This document shows, piece after piece, positions 22,101-32,740 of a stretch of DNA of 64,000 bases (the first letter of the stretch is position 1; the number at the start of each line of letters is the position of its first letter). This DNA is from Hydractinia symbiolongicarpus (taxonomy: Eukaryota > Cnidaria > Hydrozoa > Anthoathecata > Hydractiniidae), in assembly GCF_029227915.1 (NCBI RefSeq), contig NC_079882.1, forward strand, positions 8,556,001 to 8,620,000, given 5' to 3'. Under the pieces are notes generated by a model, which was not told the origin of the DNA, ran no database searches, and worked only from the letters and a program-made list of their open reading frames with translations. Made by a program: the position numbers and the translations under genes.

Positions 22101-25100
22101 CTGGTACATCCGTTTGGTTACCAGGCCACAAAATATCAGTCAAGTTTACTTCAATGTCGGTACTGTCAACAAGATAGCCAACATTTTGTAGATAATTTGG
22201 TAGGCCTTTCTTTGCGACCACGTTCATCAAGTTATATTTCGGGTTCTTCCTGTCTCCATACCAATCAAAACTAACGGATCCTGTCTGACCAGTAATCGTT
22301 TCATTTATAAGTGATCTAGAAATTATAAGAAGGTGAACGTTTTAAAATGCCGCTTTTAACTTTTTCTTCTCTTCTCTCGATTTTGAAAATGTTTGTTCTA
22401 CACTATAATAAAGCTAGTGATTTATGTTATCTGGTTATTTAGACACTCTAAACTTCAGTTTGCAAAAAAAAAACAGAGCACATTATGTTAATTGCGTGAC
22501 TTACTCGTAGAGCGTTTCTCCGACCTTCCACTGAGCCGATGGTTCATGACATGATGCAGGTGGTTGAGCTGTAAGTTTTTTATCTTTCTGAAGTTTAGCA
22601 AGAGTCATGACGATCACGTCAATCGCATCTTGTATGTGGCCTTCTATATCTTTTTCTTGATTTAATGTGACTGCAAGTAAGCCTAACAGAACAAAACAGA
22701 AACATATTTATTAGTATTTGAGTTTTTGTGTTACATGCTACAAAAAAGTAAACCAACCAACCTTGAGGTGCTGCTGGCAATGCATTGCCTGTTACTGCTT
22801 GCTGATTGGATATCCATATGTAACCTTTTCCTGTAATTCCCAAATCGTGTGAAGATTTGTAAACTGCTGATGCATCTTGGGAACTATGAAAAGAAGGGAA
22901 AAGAAGCATTAGAACCCACAAACCGTCAGCCTTCCTTATGGATTTTGTAAGAAAAACCTTCATGCATACGTTTTTCTTTAACGAACTTTTATATTTAAAT
23001 TGCAAAACTTTGTTACATTTTTAACGATGTTGACGTACGACGATTTTTGCAATTGTCGGTCGAAAAGATAGGAAACGACGAGAAATGGCAGTGAAGGTTC
23101 AATTACCGGAAATAATAATGAGTAAGGCGTTGGTGGCTTCTTGAATCTGGTCTAGAACTGGCAAAGTTAAAAGACTCTGCGGGGAAGCGTGACAGAAGAA
23201 AACAAATTACTAACATTTTTAATCCAAACTCAATTTTTTCTCAAGATTAACATACAGCCTCATTGCTCGCAACCTCTAATATTCATGTGTGTTTTTTTTG
23301 TATGAAAAAAACCTAGGGCGAGTAACACGTGATAAGCATTATTAAATGTTGTATATATATAAAAAAAACTTTTTCTTTTTTTAAACACTGCCAGATAAAT
23401 GTTATGTTCTGTTAAGAAAAACAAAATGTTGAGCCAAATAATCCAAATTTATTGAAGTGCTATATAAAAACTATTTACAAACTTGTTAAGCAGACTCAAA
23501 ACGAGCGAATCCGATCAATAAAAACTCCAAACAAGAGTAAAGTTTCGTGATGAGCTATGAAATGCCCAAATTTGAACTTTTTATCCAATGTTACTAGGTG
23601 TTTAAGCAACTTCAGATAGAAAAGATGTTCAGATGGCGCATAGTGCAGTGGTGGGCGTAGAGAATGACGCGTTTGTTGTTTTACTGAATTATTTTGGTAG
23701 ATTACTCGATGATGCAGATTCCACGAATTTCACCTTTTCCAAACTTATCGTTTTTGAAATGAAAGAAATATGAACGACGTATATTTTCAGATATCACACT
23801 CAAACGAATTGAATATAAAATAATTTAACTTAATCTAGCTTAAAAGTGGTCTCTAACTTGAAATAAACAATAAATAAACCAACAAATGTTTTTTGTAAAT
23901 GAGTTATGGTTTTGTATTTACATTAAAATCTGACTTTACAACAGGGCATCTGTAATCTGTAATATACCGTTTTACTTAATTATCCCCGCTTTTCTAATTT
24001 AACAGCCTTTCTAGTAATCACACTTTTACTCCAGACAGATTGGGTTCTAAATATAAGCTCTTTATAACTCTGAAATTTGTTATAAACTTGATATAAAGTT
24101 TTTCTCCGTTAAAAGTAATACTAAATCAACTGAATGATTAATACCGCCTTCCTGATATTCCCCCCTCTATAGTAAATCCGCCTTTATTCCATAGATTGAA
24201 ACCAAACCTCGCCGCGGGAAAAAGTAGAGTAGATACAGTTTATATAAAAATAAATTTACATTAGAGTGCATGTATACAACAAAAGATAATAAAAGTTTTT
24301 AAAATAATCTTTATATAAAAAATATTTCGTGCGATTGAAGTGGCGGTGTTGGTGGATATCTCAAGTATCGACACTTTCCTGGTCTGTGATGGTAATTCCA
24401 TTTTGTATGGTCTGCAATCTGTTTGAAATTCGGACAACTATTTGTATTAATTGGAGATGATGAACGAATAGGAAGAGTGAAAGTCGGTGCCACCTTCTCT
24501 ACTTTTTTAGGTTTTCTATATCTCAATGAACTTGGAGGTTTTCCTGGTATCTCTTTCGTCAAAAAATCTTTTACTCGTTCGCACAAAATGTTTCTTTTGT
24601 ATTCTTCTGTTCGGTAAAATGTGTAGCATTGCAAAGTATCGTTTACAGTTCCCGCTCGTTTTTTTTCTGTTTGTTGAGCATCGTTAACTGTAAAAAGTTT
24701 GTTTTTGTTTTTCAAAGGTGGCAAGATGTATTTTGACTGTTCACTTATCTTTTTTCTCCCCATACCAGAAGTATATGTATTGGCTCTTCTACGACGCGTG
24801 TCTTTCCGTGAAGTTTCACTAGCACTTGAATTCTCCCAGTTATCTTCTCCCAGCATAATTTCTTTCATGTTTTTTTTATTCAGATGGGTGACGGTTTTAA
24901 GACAAATGATGTAAATAGAACTTAAATGTTTATTTTTCAAGATATAATGGTTTGTTCCTAATAACTTGTTCCTAATAGTTAACGTGAAAAACGTGAATCA
25001 AATCCAAGTGGAACACATTCTTTATCAATATTTTTCCACTCTTAGCATTCATGTACAACTTCAATCTTTATCATTTTTGCGCGAAGTACTACCCTATTAT

Positions 25101-28100
25101 TAATAAAGCCCGCGTTTCACTGAGTATAATCAGAAAGAACTGAAATAAAATGATAAAAGTTCAAATAGAAGATCCCATTTTTCCTAAAAAACTAAAAAAG
25201 CATTTCTATCACAAAGTTCAAAATTCAAAATGTAACAAATTCGTAGATTTTCTGCGGAAAAATTGCTTTATGCAATAATAATTTTTATTAAGTAAAACAG
25301 GCCTAAATGGTTCAAGTGGCTCGTGTGTCTGTGCCACGAATATTTTCATGACTCAAATTCTCCTCTCTCCACCGTAGGGTGGAGATGTATTTTTAGCACA
25401 AGTGTCTTATTTTTTTAAGAGTGTTGTTGTATTATGTTGCATTGGTTTGCATTTGGTTTATTTATTGATTATCTGTTATTTGGTGGCTAGAAAAGGACAG
25501 ATATAAACGAAATGACGATACACCGGAATGACGTCATTTTTAATTCGCTATGACGTCATTGTTTTTATTTTTGCTTCTTTGAATGCAGTATTTCTTATGT
25601 GCAAAGTTTAATGACATGAGAATCAATATTTATTGAAACACAAATCTATATATCGTCGCTACAAGAAGAGTCTCTCTATCGTGCATAGATAGATAGTTAG
25701 ATAGATTTTCGCATTACCATTAGTGCGCCAATAGTGTCCAATAAAAAGACAGGAGCAAGTAAAAGGCATTGAGCCTTATAATCAAGCCCCTATTTTTTAA
25801 GTATTATGCCAATAATTGTTATTGAAGATTCACTACGAAATATAAAATATATATTTATATAAATAAGTCGTTCTCATTTATTAGTATTTCCGCACATTCT
25901 CATATATATGACGTCGTTTTTGATTCTAGTGATATCATAAAATTACTATTTGATGTTAAATCAATTATTTTAAATCTGGTGCACAAGTGTCATATTCAAG
26001 ATCATAAAAGATAAGAAAAATTAGGCTATAAAAGGGTCCATTTCTAATATCTATTGACGCTACCAATGTTTACCTGGAATCTATTTGTGGATGTGTTTTG
26101 AATTAGGTAACGCCAGACGTCAAAAAATAAAATTTGCATAAAAGGATAAGTTAACTCATTTTCAAAGATTATAGACATTATATTTTCTGGTTTTAAGCGT
26201 AAAACTTGTTAATTGTGAATTAACTTTATTATGCGGACCCCAACACCGTTCTAACTATTGTGTTTCGCAGTTCTTAACGTCAGTCCAGACTCATGAAAAT
26301 GTTATTACAGAATCACTTTGACATTTTAACTTTTATTTTTTTGATAAAGTCATTTTGCCACTGTTTCTAGTAAATTTAAATCTGATATTTTTCAAGTATG
26401 CGCTTACAAATAACGAAAACGTACGTCCAACAGTAAATTCTTTCTTGAAAATAAGATTTCAGTGAGTGAAATTGTTTTCAAAACATGAGAAGTAGTCTAA
26501 GTATCAATGAATAACATAAAATGATGTTTTTTATTCAAACTCGTCATAAAAACATAGCGATTCAGGATAAACGATGATATATTTTAAAAAAGTACCAACA
26601 TACTGCACAACTGTACTAAATTTCAAGACTTAAACAGAAAGAGTTCAAGAGATACGACCTGCAGAGGTTTTTTCCCCTTTTCCACTGGTCCTAAACAGTA
26701 CTAAAATGTCTTCTTTCAATAGGATTACGATGGTGCAAATATTTGAGACCTGGAAACGAAGTTTGAAAAGATGCTAAAGCGCTATCATCACAATTGATAT
26801 TATATTTATAGATTACTTTTAATTTTGTATTTTATATTTACTTATCGCTATCATACTTCCATCAGCATTATTGAATAGCTGCTGTAGATAAAAGAGGTGT
26901 AACAGCTGAAAGAACAGTTGTTAAAGCAAACGACTGGAACCTAGTCTTGCATGTTGGTTAGTGTACTGCAGGCACGAAAATGTGTTTTCACGGTTTTTAT
27001 ATCCCCTCTCCCCCTCTTTTTGACTGCTTTATTAACACACTTGGGAAAACCCTATTTTAGCAGTTACTTGGCAACAGCAGCTCCTCTTTGCACCAGTCGT
27101 TTTAAGTTAGAATAATCAGAATAGTCACTTCATTGATCAACCTCATTCCCAGGGGCTCTTTTCTTTTTGACATTGAGCGCAGCGGGCTATTTAACGATAA
27201 CGGCTCTAGCAACAGGAAACAAACCCTGGTAATGAGAACCTTCATTGATTGTACCTTCAGTCAAATGATTTAAAATCATGTTCTATGTAATAAAAAAATA
27301 AAGTATCTTTGTTCAAGCAATTTTGCTATCTATAGCTTATTTACACGTTCCGTGTAATTTAGGCTTTAGTTTAGGTCGCGATAGGCTACTTTTGTGCAGT
27401 AACTGTGATTACAAATTTCGCGCATGTGTATACTACGTACTAATTTTTTAAGGGTAGGGTCAAAAATCGTGCGGAATTGAATGCCTTTGAATCCCGCTAT
27501 GATTTTGCATCTGCAAAATGTTTACCGCCTTTAGGTTTTGTAATTAAAATTAGTCATGATAAAAAAAATTTTAATTAAATATATCATTGAATGTATATAA
27601 AGTACGCCAGATGTCATTTAGGAAAAAAACATGACTACATGCCCATCTTCACTATCTGAACATCCTAAAAAAGTTCCATGGAGTAAAGAATTCAAGTATC
27701 TCTTCATTAACTTTTGTTTTCTTCGCATTAAAACTTAAAACCAAGGTTCAAAATAATTATACGGCAACAGGCGTTATATAACTTCGATCCCGGGCTTTTT
27801 GTCTCTTTTTCTCGCCGAGAAAAAAACCTGGAATCGAGGTTTAGCGTTAGAAACATTAAAAACGCCAGTTTTTTAGTTCCGAAGCGATGTGTGTAAAACT
27901 GATTCTAATTTCGGGATAAAAAAAACCCCTATGGCTAAAGGTATAAGACAAAAAGAGCACTGAAAACAAAGTGCTTGAAAAACAAAATGATTTTCTTAGA
28001 AGTTGATGAACTTTTCTTCACAAATATATTTAAGATCATTCTACAAATAATGTGTCGTTTCTATAAAAATTACAAAATAAAAGATATGATACAGAAATTT

Positions 28101-31100
28101 GATATTTTCGCACAGTTCATGAAAAAATACTCGACGCGATACTTCCCCGACGCCCCCGAATGTTTGCAAGTATAATCCGACACACTTCCTGATCGTTCCA
28201 GGACTCATCTTCTGTTTGTGTTGACTTGTGGTGCGTTTTGCGATGGAACGAAGGTCTCCTTTGCTTTAGAAATATTTTTATGTCATCTTCCAAAACAGCG
28301 CATCTTCTACCGCGAGCATTAGCATGAGCCTGGTGCATCTGTTCTCTGTACGTATCAATCGCCTTTGAGGAAAAATTCATTTTCACGTCGACTTCATCTC
28401 CGTAAGGTACCATCGTGGTTTTACGTGTAAGTATTTTGATTATAAATATTTGTTTATTTTCTTATTTATTTTTATTTTCCTTCTTCTCTATATCTATCCT
28501 TTTTCTTAGTCGGTTCAGTGATCTCACGCAAAATTTAGATTTTTTCGTTCGATTTTTTAAATGTTAACGATGGTAGTCAAAGCACAACTAAACTCAACAA
28601 AGCGTTTTCTAGGCGTTTTATTGAAAAACCCAGGTGAAGATAATAAAATGGAAGCCGAGACCGTGTGCTCCATCATGGATCATATTCAATTATCATGCAT
28701 ATATTATCCATTTCTTGACGTCATTAATTATTAACTTAGATACCAGGCCATTTAGAGAACTCAATGTAAATCGATAGCTAGGGAGACCTCGATACCAGGT
28801 TCAGAGATTTTTCTTTAAAATTACTAAGATCCACCTGCGTACATTTAAATTTTTAGTTTGAATAATTGAACTAGTTTAACAAAAGTAAAGGGTTTTCGCA
28901 ATTTTATGTTTTTTATGCTACTTTTGTAAATATAGTTATTGTTTAGAAAGCAATTGTAAAGAATTACTATGAAAAGTAAAATACGTCGGAGTTATTTGTT
29001 CGCGTTTAAATTGAATTTCTTAGGCGCAGTTTCTCGCAGCAAGTGGCATTGCCAAAGTTTACCCCCGCGCATAGCGCACGTTTAGCAATGTGCTATACAT
29101 AGTCCAACTGTGTGCGGAAAGGAAGTAGACATATATTGTAGCAATATGCGCATGTGCATATTCAGTATTTGTCTTAAATGTGGACAAAGTAAAATACAAT
29201 GGCGGTTAAGTCCACACGTAGTAAAACATCTTGGTATATGTTACAGTTTTTTTTCCGAACGGCCACATTCTAGCGTTTAATTTTGTCAAATTTTATTTAA
29301 GCTGGTTGACTTTTTCAATGACATGACCCGTCAATATCTTGTTTGTTTTTTGTTTGTTTTGTAAGAACGCAAAATCATTTATTATGGCAATTCACAATTC
29401 ATCTCTGTTGTATAGATAATTTGATGAAAAGCAAAAAGGAGTAAACAACAGCGCGGCCTAAAAGAGCGCCAGTTTTACACAAAATGGCGAACAAATTGAC
29501 CATCGGTTTAAGGCTAGGTTTCTGGAAGAAACACACGTGCAAAGACAACCAAAAATTCGTGCTAAAACAAACACACAAGCGAAAACGAATTAAATCTACC
29601 TGCAGGCAAGCAATATAACTTTGGATTGTGTCTCGTTCAACGGTTCTAAGTAAGATGAAAGATTTGTGGTACCTGCAGGAAACATGATAGATTTTTCGAT
29701 CTAAAGAAGAAATTAGAAACAGCAAAATAAATAAATGGTTTAGGAAAACCGCTTTAAAGAAAAATCAAGGACTTTAAAATGCGTTATAATAATCTCAGGT
29801 CACAAAATTGTCCCCCGGTGAATTCCTCCTCGCCCTTAGAAAATGCACCCCTCCGTAACTTCAGATTGCCCCCTACCCCCAGAAAACAAATAGCTTCCTG
29901 GAGAATTTCTCTTAAAAGATTGGAGATTTCTCATTAATTTCTATTTTTTTTGTACATTTCCTATAAATATAAATTAGGATATTGCGTAATATGCATGTTT
30001 TTTCTTTAAAAAAAATACACTTTATAGGAATATTCAGGTTATAAACAACAGAACAATAGTTCTATTGTTTAGAACAATAGATTAAAAAAGAATAATAACT
30101 AGCCTGGTTTAAATTTTAGTATTGTTATCTTCTTAAAGAGTGTGCATGCATATAGGAGACGTGTAAAAACTTTGATAAAAAAAATGCCTACACATATCCA
30201 GGATAAATTTTTAAGGACGGACAAAGAAAGATTACGGCAATTCATACAGCGAACTAGCAGATACTTTAAAAGTCATTTCCATCATTAATGTTTAAATGCT
30301 ATAAAACATATACAAAGGATGGCGATGCAACAACGGATCAAGAAGATGACGAATTTTGAAATCTTTAACTGATTTTTGCGGTCACATTTGTACGAGCGAA
30401 TGTAGTCAAAAGCTAAGACGAGCTATTCATACTTAGAAAGTTCAAACGCAACGAACCTCGTCAATCACTCATTTTAAGCAGCGATGTTTTGAATATAATA
30501 AACAATAATGTTGAGGAATGGCACCGAAGTTTCCAAAAAAAGTTCCCTGGAAAATTGTGGTTGTGATGACAAAAGTAAAGGCTATTTACGTGTTTTTAAT
30601 ACTTTAGAATGATCATCTTTGTAGATGATTACCTTATTGTCGCATCGCAGAATACATACACACTATTGATGATAAATTAACTTTATGAGGTACTAGCCGT
30701 TAGACCGTGAAAAAAAATCACAGGAATTAGTCCATCGCTAATCGGAGCTACCATCTTTACCTCACAAACGAAACGTCGGGTATTTTAATTTCGTCTATAT
30801 ACTTTCATATTTCAACATTTTTTTAAGACATGTGTTGTTAAGTCAATTTGTTTCTTTTATTGCGATCAAAAGTTAGTTCTCAGATTTATCGTTTAGTATA
30901 AATCTTTGTGGTTTAATAAAAGAACACGTACATCTATATCCTCAAAGCAATTTTCAAAAGTGTTGAAATTTGGTAAAAATGACTGTGCTAAAGTCGGCAA
31001 CAAGTAGCACATTCATATAACCCAATAACCTAAAATCTTAAGCCCGCCCAGAATAGTGACAAGTGAATTTTGACAAATATTCAAAATGCGTAAATCTAAC

Positions 31101-32740
31101 TGTAGAAAAAGCCTATATAACTTGTCGAAACATATAACAATACGACATATATTTGACCAATATTGTAGTTAGAAAATAGTGTGTCATTTGATTGGTTCAC
31201 GGAAGGGAAGCAGTTCTCCAGGGGGAAATTTACTAAGTACCTTCAACTCCTTTCAAATTTCGCAACCAATGTACTAAGCCTGTGTGACACAACGGGTATT
31301 ATTATTATTGATAGAAATTATGAATGCCTTTTAATAAAAAGTAAATATAAAAAAAACAGGGAAAGTAGAATTCGTTTCCATGACAACGACTGTATAATCA
31401 GACATGGTAACAGACAGAGCAAGCGAGTATTATTTATCCGTACCTCGGAAGAACCGCGGTTAACGTTTTGGAAAATAACATAAAAACCATGTTTAACCAC
31501 TTACAACAATGCTGTATTTATAAGCCCAAGATGTAAATTTGATGTATGTGATCCGACCATCATAATCGTTACTGGTAACCAGGTTGACCTTGTTCCATTT
31601 TAAATGACGAATCAAATCGGCCCATACTCTCGCTTGATCGGAGTACGGTGGTACAGTACGGAGCAGAGTGGGATGTAATGTCTATGTAAAGAATAAAAAA
31701 CAAAATGATTCTAATGAAGAAACTTTAAGTAAAGTTTTTTATATTCTTTTGAGGGCGACATTTTATCAGTAACGCGAGGCTCAGATCATTCAAAAAGCGA
31801 AGCAATTGCTAAACAACAACTCAGCTTGAAGGGAGTGAATATGAAACAGAAAAGTTGAACAATTGGAGATATAAAACAGCACTAGTTTCCAGGGCTATCT
31901 ACAATCCCAGACAATATAGGTGGTAAAATGTGAAAAATCAGTGTACTCCCTCCCCCCCTCCCAATACCAAGGTTGATTTACGCCTTGTTCTGTGCCCTCA
32001 CACGTAGAGACAATACTGATACAGGGGAGGGGAGGAAAAGGAACACTATTTTCAAAGAATTGCCGCTTATTTTGTTTGGGATTCTAATTCTAAAAGTTAT
32101 GTAGGTGTTCAATGACGTCATTAATAAAGCTACAGTTTGACTCGATTGGTGCACCAGCTTAATTGAGCAAGAAAAACACATAAATTTGATTTTAAGAGTC
32201 AACAAGCAACAAGTATGCAACAGAACAAAAGTCTGTAAAAAAAAAAACACTAGCAAAAATAAATTGGTTTATAGTACTCTTCCAAATATCAGATTTTCAA
32301 TATTTTCATCGAGTACTTTTTAATGTTTTAAATATAATATTTTTAATTATTTTAAGCATTACCTTATCTGACAACTCTGATTGTCTCGCCTGCACTGCAA
32401 TCGTTGGTATGTTATAAAACGCGCATGCGTACGAGACAATATCTGGAGAGCTACTTGAGTTGTAAGCATTTGTTGTAACAACTGCGTACACTTTATTACG
32501 GATCAAATGTTCGCATATATCTGTAGTAGCTTGAACTGGATTGGACGAAAGATTATACCATGATGCATTTATTTTGCTGGAGCCCAACAATATCGCATGA
32601 TGCATGTTGTAATATTGCACACGCTCCTTTATAATGTTCTGCAAATTATTATCATTCACCAGGAAACCAATCTGATAGACCGTCTCAGCAGTGACAACAT
32701 AAGCCAAAATCGCCAAGAAAAAAATACGTAACAGTTTCAT
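19107..32740 (-). CDS. NMDA-type ionotropic glutamate receptor subunit, GluN1-like
   Basis: Ligand-gated cation channel subunit. Exons: 32363-32740 (signal peptide, ATD start), 31505-31681 (3' boundary uncertain), 29600-29672, 22762-22883, 22505-22682, 22072-22315, 21772-21943, 21550-21647, 21334-21475, 20971-21225, 20613-20761, 20052-20209, 19562-19833 and 19107-19414. All joins are in phase except one linker between 31.5 and 29.7 kb. The ATG at 32740 (MKLLRIFF) is preferred over an upstream non-ATG frame opening because it heads a signal peptide. Diagnostic GluN1 stretches: [59 protein letters not shown] (pore Asn kept), [37 protein letters not shown], and an M4 followed by a tail with VQDRKN like the GluN1 C0 region. 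Total about 909 residues plus the linker (mammalian about 938). Confidence 0.93.
19886..19986. mobile_element. Palindromic MITE with 9-bp target duplication
   Basis: Near-perfect 40-bp arms (caatctcgtccccagagctt... and its complement ...gggaacgagattg) surround a short GC-rich centre. The 9-bp direct repeat tttagacct flanks it exactly (19877-19885 and 19987-19995). It lies in a GluN1 intron. Confidence 0.85.
20395..20512 (-). mobile_element. tRNA-derived SINE-like element
   Basis: On the minus strand there is an A-box TGGCCATGTGG (20493-20503) and a B-box GATTCGATCC (20452-20461), correctly spaced. The body shares GGGAATGTT with the unit at 14.3-14.57 kb, placed just after the head. Boundaries are approximate; a longer body toward 20300 is possible. 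Confidence 0.55.
20858..20905. mobile_element. Degenerate copy of the palindromic MITE
   Basis: Starts caacctcatccccaggga, like the other copies. The right arm (gagaaaaagccacagg) is only partly complementary and has lost its terminus. Confidence 0.5.
24311..24868 (-). CDS. Uncharacterised basic protein ORF inside GluN1 intron
   Basis: An ORF of 185 residues from the ATG at 24868 ([10 protein letters not shown]). The frame stays open about 100 bases upstream, so the ATG may not be the true start and this could be a 3' exon. The protein is Lys/Arg/Pro-rich, with segments [14 protein letters not shown] and [16 protein letters not shown], no signal peptide and no membrane segment. I do not recognise a family. 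It lies within the 6.7-kb GluN1 intron (22884-29599), same strand, downstream of the ORF at 28117-28413; the two could belong to one nested gene. No AATAAA is evident just after the stop. Confidence 0.45.
   Translation of the reverse strand: MKEIMLGEDNWENSSASETSRKDTRRRRANTYTSGMGRKKISEQSKYILPPLKNKNKLFTVNDAQQTEKKRAGTVNDTLQCYTFYRTEEYKRNILCERVKDFLTKEIPGKPPSSLRYRKPKKVEKVAPTFTLPIRSSSPINTNSCPNFKQIADHTKWNYHHRPGKCRYLRYPPTPPLQSHEIFFI
27138..27240. mobile_element. Palindromic MITE with perfect 9-bp target duplication
   Basis: Starts caacctcattcccagggg and ends ccctggtaatgagaacc. The flanking 9-mers ttcattgat at 27129-27137 and 27241-27249 are identical. The last four bases of the right terminus have diverged from the expected complement. 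Confidence 0.8.
27780..27842. mobile_element. Short copy of the palindromic MITE family
   Basis: About 63 bp, starts aacttcgatcccgggctttt and ends cctggaatcgaggttt; the inner arms (ctttttctc / gagaaaaaa) pair. The flanks share gcgtta on both sides, fitting a diverged 9-bp duplication. Confidence 0.65.
28117..28413 (-). CDS. Uncharacterised small ORF inside GluN1 intron
   Basis: An ORF of 98 residues from a true ATG ([16 protein letters not shown]). It is hydrophilic, with a basic stretch [15 protein letters not shown] and QTEDESW. Possible donor sites near GAA|GTGTGT and GGAA|GTATCG would shorten the exon and could splice to the ORF at 24311-24868. No known domain is recognised. It sits in the same intron and strand as that ORF. 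Confidence 0.4.
   Translation of the reverse strand: MVPYGDEVDVKMNFSSKAIDTYREQMHQAHANARGRRCAVLEDDIKIFLKQRRPSFHRKTHHKSTQTEDESWNDQEVCRIILANIRGRRGSIASSIFS

Noticed and set aside
23107-23176. Exon-like minus-strand segment ([20 protein letters not shown]) with good splice sites near the GluN1 exons
   Set aside because: It resembles the same receptor region as exon 29600-29672, but it ends in phase 1 and would force a poor acceptor (22876) in the next exon. Exon 29600-29672 joins the next exon perfectly in phase at the better acceptor ([14 protein letters not shown]). It could be an alternative exon, but I do not call it.
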